From Mesorhizobium tamadayense (lineage in GTDB: Bacteria > Pseudomonadota > Alphaproteobacteria > Rhizobiales > Rhizobiaceae), in assembly GCF_003863365.1 (NCBI RefSeq), contig NZ_RQXT01000011.1, positions 1-64,000 on the forward strand: a stretch of 64,000 nt of DNA, read 5' to 3'. Positions 45,698 to 56,051 of this stretch are shown here, in pieces. The translations under genes and the position numbers were made by a program. Each line of letters opens with the position of its first letter. Position 1 is the stretch's first letter. The notes beneath the pieces were generated by a model. The model ran no database searches, was not told where the DNA came from, and saw only the letters and a program-made list of their open reading frames with translations.

Positions 45698-46069
45698 ATG
45701 CCTCCGCGCAAGATAAATCTGGTCGAGGCCGCGGATCGAGCGATCACTAAGGTCTTCGATCCGCACATCGCCGGCGACGTCAACGACAGCCAGGCCAAGG
45801 TCGCGAAGTTCGGCGAGGTCTTCGACTGGCACGTGCATGACAGTGAGGACGAAGCCTTCCTTGTGCTGCGTGGCAGGATCGCCATCGATTTCCGCGATGG
45901 GCCGGTCGAGCTTGGCGAGGGCGACTTCATCGTCGTGCCGCGCGGCGTCGAGCACCGGCCGCGTTCGCTGACTGCCGAGCCGGTGGTGCTGATGTTCGAG
46001 CCGGCAACGACGCTCAACACCGGCAGCGCCAAGAGCGACCTCACCATCACCGATTTGAAGCGGCTCTGA
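45698..46069 (+). CDS. Cupin-domain protein
   Basis: A 123-residue single cupin. The first metal motif is FDWHVHDSEDEAFLVLRGR (two His and one Glu) and the second is GEGDFIVVPRGVEHRP, with the last His; the barrel looks functional. Its ligand is unknown. It begins five bases after the sucC stop and ends two bases before the next gene, so it is read as part of the suc transcript. The gene lies in an unusual place, between sucC and sucD. Confidence 0.87.
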   Translation: MPPRKINLVEAADRAITKVFDPHIAGDVNDSQAKVAKFGEVFDWHVHDSEDEAFLVLRGRIAIDFRDGPVELGEGDFIVVPRGVEHRPRSLTAEPVVLMFEPATTLNTGSAKSDLTITDLKRL

Positions 46070-46071
46070 CC

Positions 46072-46569
46072 ATGAACGCGGCGCCCACTTTCACGCTTTC
46101 AGCCGAACACCGGCGCCTGCAGGCGCTGGTCGGCGCCTGGCATGGCGAGGAAGCGGTGTCGGCCACGCAATGGACGGGCGCCGGCGCGGCTACGGCCGAA
46201 GTGCTGGCCGAGGCGGAATTCGGAGGCCTGTTCGTCGTCCAGCGTTACCGGCAGAGCCGCGACGGCAACGTGTCCTTCGCCGCGCACAATGTCTTCGGCT
46301 TCGACCAGCCGGGCGGTGTCTTCACCATGCACCAGTTCGACTCGATGGGATTCGTCCCGGCGGCACCCGCCACCGGCACCTGGAGCGGCAACACGCTCTC
46401 GCTGCTGCGCTCGTCGCCGCGTGGGGCGGCGCGGGTGACCTATGATTTCGACAGCAACGACAGCTACCGCATGCGGCTGCAATTCAAGCCCGCGGGCAGC
46501 GATGCCTGGCAAGACATGGTGAGCGGCCTCTACCGGCGCGTTTCGCCTTCCTCGATCAACGGTTTTTAG
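46072..46569 (+). CDS. DUF1579-like protein
   Basis: A 165-residue soluble protein that resembles the DUF1579 family of heme-binding-like or calycin-type beta barrels: HRRLQALVGAWHGEEAVSAT, FGGLFVVQRYRQSRDGNVSF and VFTMHQFDSMGF. Its function is unknown. It begins two bases after the cupin stop; the pair may act together or be a chance passenger in the suc operon. Confidence 0.75.
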   Translation: MNAAPTFTLSAEHRRLQALVGAWHGEEAVSATQWTGAGAATAEVLAEAEFGGLFVVQRYRQSRDGNVSFAAHNVFGFDQPGGVFTMHQFDSMGFVPAAPATGTWSGNTLSLLRSSPRGAARVTYDFDSNDSYRMRLQFKPAGSDAWQDMVSGLYRRVSPSSINGF

Positions 46570-46588
46570 AAACCGAGAGGAGAGAGAC

Positions 46589-46819
46589 ATGAAAAGTATC
46601 ACCCTAACAGTCGAGGACGAGCTCCTTGAGCAGGTCAAGCTAGCGGCCGCAGAACAGCGGACGACCATCAACGATATGGTGCGAGGGTTTTTGGCGACAG
46701 TGGCCGAGAAGCGGCGTGCTAAGGACGGGGCACGGCAGGCGCTCCTGCAGCTTGCGCGCGAGACTGCGGGAGACATCGGCCAGACGAAGTGGAACCGGGG
46801 ATCACTCCATGACCGATGA
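46589..46819 (+). CDS. Ribbon-helix-helix antitoxin (VapB-like)
   Basis: A 76-residue protein whose first 40 residues form a ribbon-helix-helix: KSITLTVEDELLEQVKLAAA then TTINDMVRGFLATVA. The basic C-terminal tail would bind a toxin. GAGAGGAGAGAG before the ATG is a strong ribosome site. It overlaps the following VapC-like fragment by 11 bases, the usual arrangement of a VapBC pair. The antitoxin appears intact while its toxin has lost its core. Confidence 0.8.
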   Translation: MKSITLTVEDELLEQVKLAAAEQRTTINDMVRGFLATVAEKRRAKDGARQALLQLARETAGDIGQTKWNRGSLHDR

Positions 46820-46985
46820 GTGCTTCGTGAACGTGACCAAACAGCACTACGAGATTTCCTATTGGGATGGCGCGATCATCGCCGCAGCCGAGCGCCTTGG
46901 CGTCAAGACACTATACACCGAAGATCTCAACCACGGGCAGGCTTACGGTTCCGTGGTGGCCATCAATCCCTTCCGTTCTCACTGA
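46809..46985 (+). pseudogene. Internally deleted VapC-like PIN-domain toxin remnant
   Basis: A 58-residue product. The start MTDECFV matches the first strand of PIN toxins, which normally continues with an acidic residue (CFVDTN-type); here it reads CFVN and then jumps to [29 protein letters not shown] and AINPF, the last helices and strand of the domain. About 70-80 residues of a usual 130-140 are missing, including the first catalytic aspartates, so nuclease activity is unlikely. The deletion is in frame. Whether the remnant still binds the antitoxin is unknown. Confidence 0.75.
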
Positions 46986-46998
46986 TCAGGGCCCAAAA

Positions 46999-47901
46999 AT
47001 GTCCATTCTCGTCGACAAGAATACCAAGGTGCTGGTGCAGGGCCTGACCGGCAAGACCGGCACGTTCCATACCGAGCAGGCGCTGGCCTATCACGGCACC
47101 AAGATGATCGGCGGCATCCATCCGAAGAAAGGCGGCGAGACCTGGACCGGCGCCAAGGGCGAGACCCTGCCGATCTTCGCCAGTGTAGCCGAGGGCAAGG
47201 AAAAGACCGGCGCCAACGCGTCCGTCGTCTACGTGCCGCCAGCGGGCGCGGCCGAAGCCATCATCGAGGCGATCGAGGCCGAGATCCCGCTCATCGTCTG
47301 CATCACCGAGGGCATCCCGGTGATGGACATGATCAAGGTCAAGGCGCGGCTCGACCGCTCGAAGTCGCGGCTGATCGGCCCCAACTGCCCGGGCGTGCTG
47401 ACCCCCGACGAATGCAAGATCGGCATCATGCCCGGCAACATCTTCCGCAAGGGTTCGGTCGGCGTTGTTTCCCGCTCGGGAACGCTTACCTATGAGGCAG
47501 TCTTCCAGACCACCAATGTCGGGCTCGGCCAGACCACCGCGGTCGGCATCGGCGGCGACCCGGTCAAGGGCACCGAATTCATCGACATGCTCGAAATGTT
47601 CCTCGCCGACGACGAGACCAAGTCGATCATCATGATCGGCGAGATCGGCGGCTCGGCTGAGGAAGATGCCGCGCAGTTCCTGAAGGACGAGGCCAAGCGC
47701 GGCCGCAAGAAGCCGATGGCGGGTTTCATTGCCGGGCGCACGGCGCCGGCGGGCCGCACCATGGGCCATGCGGGCGCGGTGATCTCGGGCGGCAAGGGCG
47801 GCGCGGAAGACAAGATCGCGGCGATGGAATCGGCCGGCATAAAAGTTTCGCCCTCGCCGGCGCGGCTCGGCACGACGCTGGTCGAGGCGATCAAAGGTTA
47901 A
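46999..47901 (+). CDS. sucD: Succinyl-CoA synthetase subunit alpha
   Basis: A 300-residue CoA-binding subunit. [40 protein letters not shown] and [20 protein letters not shown] are family motifs, the last with the histidine that is phosphorylated. The ATG at 46999 lies 13 bases after the toxin remnant; a clear ribosome site is absent nearby (GATCAGGGC), so reinitiation may matter. It is followed by a palindromic repeat and then sucA. Confidence 0.95.
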   Translation: MSILVDKNTKVLVQGLTGKTGTFHTEQALAYHGTKMIGGIHPKKGGETWTGAKGETLPIFASVAEGKEKTGANASVVYVPPAGAAEAIIEAIEAEIPLIVCITEGIPVMDMIKVKARLDRSKSRLIGPNCPGVLTPDECKIGIMPGNIFRKGSVGVVSRSGTLTYEAVFQTTNVGLGQTTAVGIGGDPVKGTEFIDMLEMFLADDETKSIIMIGEIGGSAEEDAAQFLKDEAKRGRKKPMAGFIAGRTAPAGRTMGHAGAVISGGKGGAEDKIAAMESAGIKVSPSPARLGTTLVEAIKG

Positions 47902-47989
47902 GGGAGTAGGGGAGTAAGGGAGTAGGGCAGTAGGGAAGATCAGTGGCAAAAAATGCCCTACTCCTATACTGCCTTACTCCCCTACTCCC
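47902..47989. repeat. Palindromic repeat, family C, between sucD and sucA
   Basis: GGGAGTAGGGGAGTAAGGGA with GTAGGGCAGTAGGG pairs with CCCTACTCCTATACTGCC and TTACTCCCCTACTCCC across a 20-base spacer. It begins at the sucD stop. It is built from the same GGGGAGTA/TACTCCCC unit as the 29042-29196 array. On the operon mRNA it would be a stable hairpin between the synthetase and dehydrogenase genes. Confidence 0.85.
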
Positions 47990-48027
47990 TCCAACTAAGG
48001 AGACGGAGCCAGGCTCCGCAAACGAAA

Positions 48028-51015
48028 ATGGCAAGGCAAGATCAGGCCAACGACCAATTCTCGCTCACCTCGTTCCTCTATGGCGGCAATGCCGACTATA
48101 TCGACGCGCTCTATGCCGCCTATGAGGACAATCCGTCCGCCGTCGATCCGCAGTGGCAGGATTTCTTCGCGGCGCTGAAGGACGATGCCGGGGACGTGCG
48201 CAAGAACGCCTCCGGCGCCTCATGGGCGAAGCCCTCCTGGCCGCTGCAGACCAACGGCGAGTTGGTCTCGGCGCTCGACGGCAATTGGGGCCTGGTCGAA
48301 AAGGCGATCGAAAAGAAGGTCAAGGAAAAGGCGGTCGTCAACGGCGCCGTACTTTCGGATGCCGACGTGCACCAGGCGACGCGCGATTCCGTGCGCGCCA
48401 TCATGATGATCCGCGCCTACCGCATGCGCGGCCACCTGCATGCCAATCTCGATCCGCTCGGCATCGCCAAGCCGCTCGAGGACTATAACGAGCTGTCGCC
48501 GGAGAATTACGGCTTCACCGAAGCCGATTACGACCGGCCGATCTTCCTCGACAATGTGCTGGGGCTCGAGTTCGGCACCATCCGGCAGATGCTGGATATC
48601 CTCACCCGCACCTATTGCTCGACGCTGGGCGTCGAGTTCATGCACATCTCCGATCCGGAAGAGAAGGCCTGGATCCAGGCGCGCATCGAAGGCGCCGACA
48701 AGGAGATCACCTTCACCGCCACCGGCAAGAAGGCGATCCTGTCCAAGCTGATCGAGGCGGAGGGCTTCGAGCAGTATATCGACGTCAAGTACAAGGGCAC
48801 CAAGCGCTTCGGGCTTGACGGCAGCGAGTCGCTGATCCCGGCGCTGGAGCAGATCCTCAAGCGCGGCGGCCAGCTCGGCCTGAAGGAGGTCGTGCTCGGC
48901 ATGGCCCATCGCGGCCGGCTCAACGTGCTCTCCCAAGTGATGGCCAAGCCGCACCGCGCCATCTTCCACGAATTCAAGGGCGGCTCGGCCGCGCCCGACG
49001 AGGTCGAAGGCTCCGGCGACGTCAAGTACCATCTCGGCGCCTCGTCGGACCGCGAGTTCGACGGCAACAGGGTGCATCTGTCGCTGACCGCCAACCCCTC
49101 GCATCTGGAGATCGTCGACCCGGTGGTGATGGGCAAGGCGCGCGCCAAGCAGGACCAGCTTGCCGGCCGCGAGCGCGGCGAGATCGTGCCACTGTCCGAG
49201 CGCGCCAAGGTGATGCCGCTGCTGCTGCACGGCGACGCCGCCTTTGCCGGCCAGGGCGTGATCGCCGAGATCCTCGGCCTGTCCGGCCTGCGCGGCCATC
49301 GCGTCGCCGGCACGCTGCATTTCATCATCAACAACCAGATCGGCTTCACCACCAACCCGCGCTTCTCGCGCTCGTCGCCCTATCCGTCGGATGTGGCCAA
49401 GATGATCGAGGCGCCGATCTTCCACGTCAACGGCGACGATCCGGAAGCGGTGGTGCACGCCGCCAAGGTGGCGACCGAATTCCGCATGAAGTTCCACAAG
49501 CCGGTGGTGGTGGACATGTTCTGCTACCGCCGCTTCGGCCACAATGAGGGCGACGAGCCGTCCTTCACCCAGCCGATCATGTACCGCAACATCCGTAGTC
49601 ATAAGACGACGGTGCAGATCTATGCCGACCGGCTGATCGCCGAAGGCCACGTCACCCAGGCCGAGGTCGACAAGATGCGGGCCGACTGGCGCGCGCATCT
49701 CGAGGCCGAATTTGAAGTCGGTCAGTCCTACAAGCCGAACAAGGCCGACTGGCTGGACGGCGCCTGGTCCGGCCTGCGCACGGCCGACAACCAGGACGAA
49801 CAGCGCCGCGGCAAGACCGCGGTGCCGGTCCGCACGCTCAAGGAAGTCGGCAAGAAGTTGACCGAGGTGCCGAAGGATTTCGAGGCGCACAAGACGATCC
49901 TGCGCTTCCTCGAGAACCGCCGCCAGGCGATCGAATCCGGCGAAGGCATCGACTGGTCGACCGCCGAGGCGCTGGCCTTCGGCGCGATCCTGCTCGACGG
50001 CAATCCGATCCGGCTCTCCGGCCAGGATTCCGAACGCGGCACCTTCTCGCAGCGCCATTCCGTCCTCTACGACCAGCGCGACGAGACCCGCTACATCCCG
50101 CTCAACAATCTGTCGGCGGCGCAAGCCGGCTTCGAAGTCATCAACTCGATGCTGTCGGAAGAAGCGGTGCTGGGCTTCGAATATGGCTACAGCCTGGCCG
50201 AGCCCAAGGCGCTAACGCTCTGGGAAGCGCAGTTCGGTGATTTCGCCAACGGTGCCCAGGTGGTGTTCGACCAGTTCATCTCATCCGGTGAGCGCAAGTG
50301 GCTCAGAATGTCGGGTCTCGTCTGCCTCCTGCCGCACGGCTACGAAGGCCAGGGGCCGGAGCATTCCTCGGCACGCCTCGAGCGCTTCCTGCAGCTCTGC
50401 GCCGAGGACAACATGCAGGTGGCCAACGTCACCACGCCGGCTAACTATTTCCACATCCTGCGCCGGCAGTTGAAGCGCGACTTCCGCAAGCCGCTGATCC
50501 TGATGACGCCGAAGTCGCTGCTGCGCCACAAGCGGGCGGTGTCGACGCTGTCGGAAATGGCGGGCGAGAGCTCGTTCCACCGTCTGCTGTGGGACGATGC
50601 GCAGCTGTTGTCCAACCAGCCGATCAAGCTGGTGAAGGATTCCAAGGTCCGCCGCGTCGTGCTGTGCTCGGGCAAGGTCTATTACGACCTCTACGAGGAG
50701 CGCGAGAAGCGCGGCATCAACGACATCTACCTGCTGCGTGTCGAGCAGCTCTATCCGTTCCCGGCCAAGGCGCTGATCACCGAGCTGTCTCGCTTCCGCA
50801 ACGCCGAGATGGTGTGGTGTCAGGAAGAGCCCAAGAACATGGGCGCCTGGTCGTTCATCGACCCCTATCTCGAATGGGTGCTGGCGCATATCGACGCCAA
50901 GCACCAGCGGGTGCGCTACACCGGCCGGCCTGCCTCGGCCTCGCCGGCGACCGGATTGATGTCGAAGCATCTCAGCCAGCTCGCCGCGCTGCTCGACGAC
51001 GCGCTGGGTGAATGA
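48028..51015 (+). CDS. sucA: 2-oxoglutarate dehydrogenase E1 component
   Basis: A 995-residue thiamine-diphosphate enzyme that decarboxylates 2-oxoglutarate. [20 protein letters not shown] opens the protein; [42 protein letters not shown] and [15 protein letters not shown] mark the cofactor site, and [20 protein letters not shown] the transketolase-like domain. The length is normal for alphaproteobacteria. Start ATG 48028 is chosen since the N-terminus SFLYGGNA fits; the frame upstream overlaps the repeat. sucB follows after 49 bases. Confidence 0.97.
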   Translation: MARQDQANDQFSLTSFLYGGNADYIDALYAAYEDNPSAVDPQWQDFFAALKDDAGDVRKNASGASWAKPSWPLQTNGELVSALDGNWGLVEKAIEKKVKEKAVVNGAVLSDADVHQATRDSVRAIMMIRAYRMRGHLHANLDPLGIAKPLEDYNELSPENYGFTEADYDRPIFLDNVLGLEFGTIRQMLDILTRTYCSTLGVEFMHISDPEEKAWIQARIEGADKEITFTATGKKAILSKLIEAEGFEQYIDVKYKGTKRFGLDGSESLIPALEQILKRGGQLGLKEVVLGMAHRGRLNVLSQVMAKPHRAIFHEFKGGSAAPDEVEGSGDVKYHLGASSDREFDGNRVHLSLTANPSHLEIVDPVVMGKARAKQDQLAGRERGEIVPLSERAKVMPLLLHGDAAFAGQGVIAEILGLSGLRGHRVAGTLHFIINNQIGFTTNPRFSRSSPYPSDVAKMIEAPIFHVNGDDPEAVVHAAKVATEFRMKFHKPVVVDMFCYRRFGHNEGDEPSFTQPIMYRNIRSHKTTVQIYADRLIAEGHVTQAEVDKMRADWRAHLEAEFEVGQSYKPNKADWLDGAWSGLRTADNQDEQRRGKTAVPVRTLKEVGKKLTEVPKDFEAHKTILRFLENRRQAIESGEGIDWSTAEALAFGAILLDGNPIRLSGQDSERGTFSQRHSVLYDQRDETRYIPLNNLSAAQAGFEVINSMLSEEAVLGFEYGYSLAEPKALTLWEAQFGDFANGAQVVFDQFISSGERKWLRMSGLVCLLPHGYEGQGPEHSSARLERFLQLCAEDNMQVANVTTPANYFHILRRQLKRDFRKPLILMTPKSLLRHKRAVSTLSEMAGESSFHRLLWDDAQLLSNQPIKLVKDSKVRRVVLCSGKVYYDLYEEREKRGINDIYLLRVEQLYPFPAKALITELSRFRNAEMVWCQEEPKNMGAWSFIDPYLEWVLAHIDAKHQRVRYTGRPASASPATGLMSKHLSQLAALLDDALGE

Positions 51016-51064
51016 CAGACCTGACGAAACAGACCTCAAGAAGAGAACAGAACGGACAGGCACA

Positions 51065-52354
51065 ATGGCTACCGAAATCCGCGTCCCCACTCTGGGCGAA
51101 TCCGTCACCGAGGCGACCGTCGGCAAGTGGTTCAAGAAGGTCGGCGAAGCGATCGCCGCCGACGAGCCCTTGGTCGAGCTCGAAACCGACAAGGTGACGG
51201 TGGAGGTGCCTGCCGCAGGCGCCGGGACGCTGGCCGAGATCGCCGTCAAGGAAGGTGAGACGGTCAATGTCGGCGCGCTGCTCGGCTCAATCTCCGCCGG
51301 TGGTGAAGCAGCAGCCACTCCGGCGACCAAGCCGCAGGCGGTGGCGCAGGCCTCGAGCCCGGACGCCGCGTCCACGGTCAAGCAGGCCCAGGCCGAGACG
51401 GCCAAGGTCGCCGGCGACGGCGGGTCGATCGAGCCGCGCACCATGCCGCCGGCGCCGGCCGCGGCCAAGCTCATCGCGGAGCACAATCTCTCGGTCGACC
51501 AGTTGTCAGGCTCCGGCAAACGCGGCCAGGTGCTGAAGGGCGACGTGCTCGACGCGATCGCCAAGGGCGCGCCTTCGCAACCGGCGGAGGCGCCTAGGGC
51601 GGCCCCCGCACCTGCGCCCGTGGCGGCCCGCGCGCCGTCGTCGGCCGACGACGCTTCGCGCGAGGAGCGCGTGCGCATGACCAAGCTGCGCCAGACCATC
51701 GCGCGCCGCCTCAAGGAGGCGCAGTTGACCGCCGCCATGCTCACCACCTTCAACGAGGTGGACATGAGCGCGGTGATGGCGCTCAGGTCCAAATACAAGG
51801 ACGTATTCGAGAAGAAGCATGGCGTGAAGCTCGGCTTCATGGGCTTCTTCACCAAGGCCGTGACGCATGCGCTGAAGGAGATTCCGGCGGTCAACGCCGA
51901 GATCGACGGCACCGACATCATCTACAAGAATTTCGCCCATGTCGGCGTCGCCGTCGGCACGGACAAGGGGCTGGTGGTGCCGGTGGTGCGCAATGCCGAC
52001 CAGATGTCCATCGCCGAGATCGAGAAGGAAATCGGCCGCCTGGGACTCGCCGCGCGCGACGGCAAGCTCTCCGTCGCCGACATGCAAGGCGGCACGTTCA
52101 CGATTTCCAACGGCGGCGTCTACGGGTCGCTGATGTCGACGCCGATCCTCAATGCGCCGCAGTCCGGCATCCTCGGCATGCACAAGATCCAGGAGCGGCC
52201 GGTGGTGGTCGGCGGCCAGGTCGTGATTCGTCCGATGATGTACCTGGCGCTGAGCTACGACCACCGCATCGTCGACGGCAAGGAAGCGGTGACCTTCCTG
52301 GTGCGCGTCAAGGAAAGCCTGGAGGACCCCGAGCGGCTGGTGCTCGATCTGTGA
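51065..52354 (+). CDS. sucB: 2-oxoglutarate dehydrogenase E2 (dihydrolipoyl succinyltransferase)
   Basis: A 429-residue E2 subunit. One lipoyl domain (residues 1-78) carries the lysine in [14 protein letters not shown]. An Ala/Pro-rich linker follows, then the E1/E3-binding domain around [28 protein letters not shown] sequence, then the catalytic trimer with [20 protein letters not shown] including the active His. The ATG at 51065 is chosen; codons before it encode a charged unconserved stretch. Confidence 0.96.
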   Translation: MATEIRVPTLGESVTEATVGKWFKKVGEAIAADEPLVELETDKVTVEVPAAGAGTLAEIAVKEGETVNVGALLGSISAGGEAAATPATKPQAVAQASSPDAASTVKQAQAETAKVAGDGGSIEPRTMPPAPAAAKLIAEHNLSVDQLSGSGKRGQVLKGDVLDAIAKGAPSQPAEAPRAAPAPAPVAARAPSSADDASREERVRMTKLRQTIARRLKEAQLTAAMLTTFNEVDMSAVMALRSKYKDVFEKKHGVKLGFMGFFTKAVTHALKEIPAVNAEIDGTDIIYKNFAHVGVAVGTDKGLVVPVVRNADQMSIAEIEKEIGRLGLAARDGKLSVADMQGGTFTISNGGVYGSLMSTPILNAPQSGILGMHKIQERPVVVGGQVVIRPMMYLALSYDHRIVDGKEAVTFLVRVKESLEDPERLVLDL

Positions 52355-52496
52355 TCGTGGCTGATCCGCAATGAGCGGCTGGCCGCAGCGGTTCGGGCTT
52401 GGTCGGGCCGCGGCTCGCTTGCTTCGGATATTTTGGCCCTCGGCCTCGATCGCTATCCGTTCTCCAGCGAAGGCACCTGAATGGGATGCGGCGAAG

Positions 52497-53105
52497 ATGA
52501 GCAGCAATCTCGGCGTCTTCGCTCTCAGCGATGCCGAGATGGCGGAACGGAAGACTACCGTCACCACGATCGGGGAGCTTGAGCTACCGACGGGCGAAAT
52601 CATCGCCTGCGATCCGCTGATTACCGGGCTAGGACGGCCTGCGTTTAGCCGCAAGGTGAAGCCAGGGCGCTATCCGGTCATGCTGCTTCAGGCGCAGGGC
52701 CGCATTGCCGCAGCAGTCTTGCGCTTCAGTCTCGGCTTGCCGGTGCGCTGGGAATTGGCCACCTTCGCCCGCGATCGCCCACCGGCCTATGAGGCTGAAT
52801 TTTTTGAATTTATCGTCGATGACGCGGTTGCGTCGTTCATAGACAAGTCGGTCCTGACGCTAATGGCCGACCCGGAAGAACTCGATGACTATCTTGCTGA
52901 CGTTGCGTGTTCTCTTGACAGATTTGGCATGGATAATCCGATTGATGGGAACCCGCTCAATGTCGCTATGTTCGACACTGGCTTCGGTGACGGTGGGTAT
53001 CGGTCCTTCTGGGGATTGGACGCGGCCGGCGAGCCGCTGGTCTTGATGACCGACTTCGAAGTGCTCGAAAACGCCGACGGCCGCGAGGGCGACAAGGCCA
53101 ACTGA
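52497..53105 (+). CDS. DUF4241 domain protein
   Basis: A 202-residue protein of the DUF4241 family; ELELPTGEIIACDPLITGLG opens the domain, followed by PGRYPVMLLQAQG and FGDGGYRSFWGLDAAGEPLVLMTDFEVL. The family's activity is unknown. An open frame reaches to 52371, but the extra 42 residues look like frame-shifted text, so the ATG at 52497 is preferred. Base composition is a little lower in GC than that of its neighbours, which may point to acquired DNA. It shares a base with the next start (TGATG). Confidence 0.82.
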   Translation: MSSNLGVFALSDAEMAERKTTVTTIGELELPTGEIIACDPLITGLGRPAFSRKVKPGRYPVMLLQAQGRIAAAVLRFSLGLPVRWELATFARDRPPAYEAEFFEFIVDDAVASFIDKSVLTLMADPEELDDYLADVACSLDRFGMDNPIDGNPLNVAMFDTGFGDGGYRSFWGLDAAGEPLVLMTDFEVLENADGREGDKAN

Positions 53106-53617
53106 TGACAAACGTCGCCTCGTCCATGATCGGATTTATGGCCGGGTCGCTGGCCTTTCTCGCGGCGGGTTCAGCGGCGAGAGCCGCCTGCCCTATCCAG
53201 CTCGCCGTCTATGGCGAGACGCAAAGCGGCGCCGAGATCGACTTCACCCCGACCGGCACCTCGGCGACGATCACCAACACGTTCCGCATGATTCTAGACA
53301 ACAATACCGTGCTCGACGGCATCGCCATGTGGACCGAGGGCTCCGCTGGGCGGCCGCACGGCTCGCTGATGTACAAGTGCCCGACCGGCGACGTCACAGG
53401 CGAGGAGCTTGCCGCCTGCACGGTCTGGGAAGGCGTCATCTACAGCGCCGATGACAAGGGCGGCGTCGGACTGCTGCCGGCTGAGGGCGCCGATGCGCCG
53501 AAGAGCCTGATCTTCCCGGATCTTGGGCCGTCGCTTGAAATGTCGGCCGCTTACGGTCCCGCCGGCTTCTCCAAAGTGCCGTGGGACGTCTTTGCGTTGA
53601 AAGGCTGCCAGGAATGA
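53105..53617 (+). CDS. Secreted hypothetical protein
   Basis: A 170-residue protein I do not recognise. Residues 1-28 form a signal peptide (MIGFMAGSLAFLAAGSAARAA, cleavage after ARA). The mature part has four cysteines (ACPIQL, YKCPTGD, AACTVWE, KGCQE), likely in two disulphides, in a small beta-rich domain. It lies between a DUF4241 gene and an SDR gene with overlapping starts and stops on both sides, so the three are co-translated. The function is unknown. Confidence 0.78.
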   Translation: MTNVASSMIGFMAGSLAFLAAGSAARAACPIQLAVYGETQSGAEIDFTPTGTSATITNTFRMILDNNTVLDGIAMWTEGSAGRPHGSLMYKCPTGDVTGEELAACTVWEGVIYSADDKGGVGLLPAEGADAPKSLIFPDLGPSLEMSAAYGPAGFSKVPWDVFALKGCQE

Positions 53618-54369
53618 GCGCAGACAAAAAGACGCTGCTGGTCACCGGCGGCAGCCGCGGCATCGGCGCCGCCATCTGCCGGCAGGCCAGTCGGGCCGGC
53701 TATCGGGTGGCTGTCAACTACGTCACTAACCGGACCGCAGCCGAGGCCCTTGTCTCCGAGCTCGAAGCCGCGGGCGGCGAGGCCTTCGCGGTCAAGGGTG
53801 ATGTCGGCAGCGAGGCCGATGTGGTGGCGATGTTCGAGGCGGTGGACAAGGGCCTCGGGCGGCTGGACGCCTTCGTCAACAATGCCGGCATCGTCGACGT
53901 CAAGGCGCGAGTCGACGAGATGAGCGCCGAGCGGGTCGAGCGCATGATGAGCATCAACGTCGTCGGCTCCTTCCTCTGCGCGCGCGAGGCGGTGAAGCGC
54001 ATGTCGACCCGGCACGGCGGCAAGGGCGGCGCCATCGTCAGCCTGTCCTCGGCGGCTGCCAGGCTGGGCTCGCCCGGCGAGTATGTCGACTATGCCGCCT
54101 CCAAGGGCGCGATCGACACGCTGACGATCGGCCTGGCACGCGAGGTGGTGCTGGAAGGCATTCGCGTCAATGCGGTCAGCCCCGGCATCACCGAAACCGA
54201 GATCCATGCCTCCGGCGGCCAGCCCGATCGCGTGGCGCGCATGCAGGCTATGCTGCCGATGAAACGGGCGGGCACGGCCGATGAGGTCGCAAGCGCGGTT
54301 CTTTATCTTTTGTCGGACGCGGCCTCCTATATAACGGGCGCGATCCTGAATGTGAGCGGCGGCCGGTAG
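53614..54369 (+). CDS. SDR-family oxidoreductase
   Basis: A 251-residue classical short-chain dehydrogenase. The coenzyme motif is [19 protein letters not shown] with NNAGIVD, and the catalytic Ser, Tyr and Lys lie in [11 protein letters not shown] and [12 protein letters not shown]. It resembles glucose/3-oxoacyl reductase-like SDRs, but the substrate cannot be named. It overlaps the preceding gene (ATGA) and precedes lpdA by 23 bases, so it lies inside the 2-oxoglutarate dehydrogenase operon. Confidence 0.9.
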   Translation: MSADKKTLLVTGGSRGIGAAICRQASRAGYRVAVNYVTNRTAAEALVSELEAAGGEAFAVKGDVGSEADVVAMFEAVDKGLGRLDAFVNNAGIVDVKARVDEMSAERVERMMSINVVGSFLCAREAVKRMSTRHGGKGGAIVSLSSAAARLGSPGEYVDYAASKGAIDTLTIGLAREVVLEGIRVNAVSPGITETEIHASGGQPDRVARMQAMLPMKRAGTADEVASAVLYLLSDAASYITGAILNVSGGR

Positions 54370-54392
54370 GCGCCAAAGCAAAGGACAAGACC

Positions 54393-55799
54393 ATGGCTTA
54401 TGACGTCGTAATCATCGGATCGGGACCGGGCGGCTATGTCTGCGCCATCAAGGCGGCACAGCTCGGGCTGAAGACGGCGGTGATCGAGAAGAACGCCACC
54501 TTCGGCGGCACCTGCCTCAATATCGGCTGCATCCCGTCGAAGGCGCTGCTTCACGCCTCCGAGATGTTCGCGGAAGCCGGCCATGCCTTCGATACGCTCG
54601 GCGTCGAGGTCGGCGCGCCGAAGCTCAATCTGAAGAAGATGCTGGCACACAAGGATGCGACCGTGACCTCGAACGTCAACGGCGTCGCCTTCCTGTTCAA
54701 GAAGAACAAGATCGATAGCTTCCGCGGCACCGGCAAGGTGATCGGTGCCGGCAAGGTGTCGGTGACCGGCGAGGACGGCAAGGTCGAGGAGATCGAGACG
54801 AAGAACATAGTGATCGCAACCGGCTCCGACGTCGCCGGCATTCCGGGTGTCAAGGTCGACTTCGACGAGAAGGTGATCGTGTCCTCGACCGGCGCGCTGT
54901 CGCTGGCCAAGGTGCCCGGCAGCCTTGTGGTGGTCGGCGGCGGCGTGATCGGGCTGGAGCTCGGCTCGGTCTGGGCCAGGCTCGGCGCCAAGGTCACGGT
55001 CGTCGAGTTCCTCGACACCATCCTCGGCGGCATGGACGGCGAGGTGTCGAAGCAATTCCAGCGACTGCTGTCCAAGCAGAGTTTCGAGTTCAAGCTGGGC
55101 GCCAAGGTCACCGGCGTCGCCAAGGCCAGGAAGGGCGCGAGCGTGACCTTCGAGCCGGTGAAGGGCGGCGCGGCGGAAACGATCGAGGCCGATGTCGTGC
55201 TTGTCGCCACCGGCCGCCGCCCCTATGCCGACAGTCTTGGTTTGAAAGAGGCGGGCGTCGAGGTCGATGAGCGCGGCCGGGTCAAGACCGACGGACATCT
55301 CAGGACCAACGTGCCCGGCATCTATGCGATCGGCGACGTCATTGCCGGGCCGATGCTGGCGCACAAGGCCGAGGACGAGGGCGTGGCGGTGGCCGAGACG
55401 ATCGCCGGCCAGGCCGGCCATGTGAACTATGATGTGATCCCCAGCGTCGTCTATACCAGCCCGGAGATAGCCTCCGTCGGCAAGACCGAAGAGGAATTGA
55501 AAACGGCCGGCATCGACTACAAGGCCGGCAAGTTCCCGTTCAGCGCCAATGGCCGCGCGCGCGCCATGCTGCGCACCGACGGCTTCGTGAAGATCCTGGC
55601 CGACAAGGCAAGCGACCGCGTGCTCGGCGTCCATATCGTCGGCTTCGGCGCCGGCGAGATGATCCACGAGGCGGCGGTGCTGATGGAGTTCGGCGGTTCC
55701 TCGGAAGACCTCGCCCGCACATGCCACGCGCACCCGACCATGTCGGAAGCGGTGAAGGAAGCGGCGCTGGCGACGTTCTTCAAGCCTATTCATATTTGA
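54393..55799 (+). CDS. lpdA: Dihydrolipoamide dehydrogenase (E3)
   Basis: A 468-residue flavoenzyme that reoxidises lipoamide in the 2-oxoglutarate (and possibly other) dehydrogenase complexes. [20 protein letters not shown] binds [22 protein letters not shown] is the redox disulphide, [20 protein letters not shown] binds NAD, and [15 protein letters not shown] at the C-terminus carries the catalytic His-Glu pair. It closes the operon begun by mdh. Confidence 0.96.
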   Translation: MAYDVVIIGSGPGGYVCAIKAAQLGLKTAVIEKNATFGGTCLNIGCIPSKALLHASEMFAEAGHAFDTLGVEVGAPKLNLKKMLAHKDATVTSNVNGVAFLFKKNKIDSFRGTGKVIGAGKVSVTGEDGKVEEIETKNIVIATGSDVAGIPGVKVDFDEKVIVSSTGALSLAKVPGSLVVVGGGVIGLELGSVWARLGAKVTVVEFLDTILGGMDGEVSKQFQRLLSKQSFEFKLGAKVTGVAKARKGASVTFEPVKGGAAETIEADVVLVATGRRPYADSLGLKEAGVEVDERGRVKTDGHLRTNVPGIYAIGDVIAGPMLAHKAEDEGVAVAETIAGQAGHVNYDVIPSVVYTSPEIASVGKTEEELKTAGIDYKAGKFPFSANGRARAMLRTDGFVKILADKASDRVLGVHIVGFGAGEMIHEAAVLMEFGGSSEDLARTCHAHPTMSEAVKEAALATFFKPIHI

Positions 55800-55830
55800 C
55801 CGCGGGTTAGGCGCCTAAAGCCATCGCTTC

Positions 55831-55988
55831 GTCATCCTAGGGCGAAGCAAGGAGCGAAGCGACGCGCGCATACCCTAGGATCCATGCCGTGACGCTAAGG
55901 CGTTGCGGCGGTTCAGAATTCTGCTCCGTTTGCACCCCGTGGCCGCGGTCACGGCATGGATCCTCGGGTCAAGCCCGAGGATGACGAA
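55831..55988. repeat. Dispersed palindromic repeat, family B, long copy
   Basis: GTCATCCTAGGGCGAAGCAA leads in, CCTAGGATCCATGCCGTGAC is mirrored by GTCACGGCATGGATCCTCGG, and CCCGAGGATGACG closes. The total is about 158 bases with inverted ends. It lies between lpdA and the terminator at 56012. Related copies are at 31251, 57705 and 61993. Confidence 0.85.
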
Positions 55989-56003
55989 GGCGTGGTTGCC
56001 CCA

Positions 56004-56031
56004 AACAAAACGGCCCGCCTCTTGGCGGGCC
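56004..56031 (-). terminator. Rho-independent terminator for the Ala/Pro-rich protein gene
   Basis: On the minus strand GGCCCGCC-AAGA-GGCGGGCC (56031 to 56012) is followed by GTTTTGTTTG, a hairpin with a T-rich tail, 20 bases past the stop codon of the 56052 gene. The stem is perfect at eight pairs. Confidence 0.8.
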
Positions 56032-56051
56032 ATTCGTCGTTGATAGCCTGA

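Noticed and set aside
46809..46985. A complete new toxin family of 58 residues
   Set aside because: The two ends match the start and the finish of PIN toxins, so an internal deletion of VapC explains it better.
48220..50124. A 634-codon minus-strand frame opposite sucA
   Set aside because: It mirrors the codon bias of sucA and has the Arg/Leu/Gly/His-rich composition of a shadow frame.
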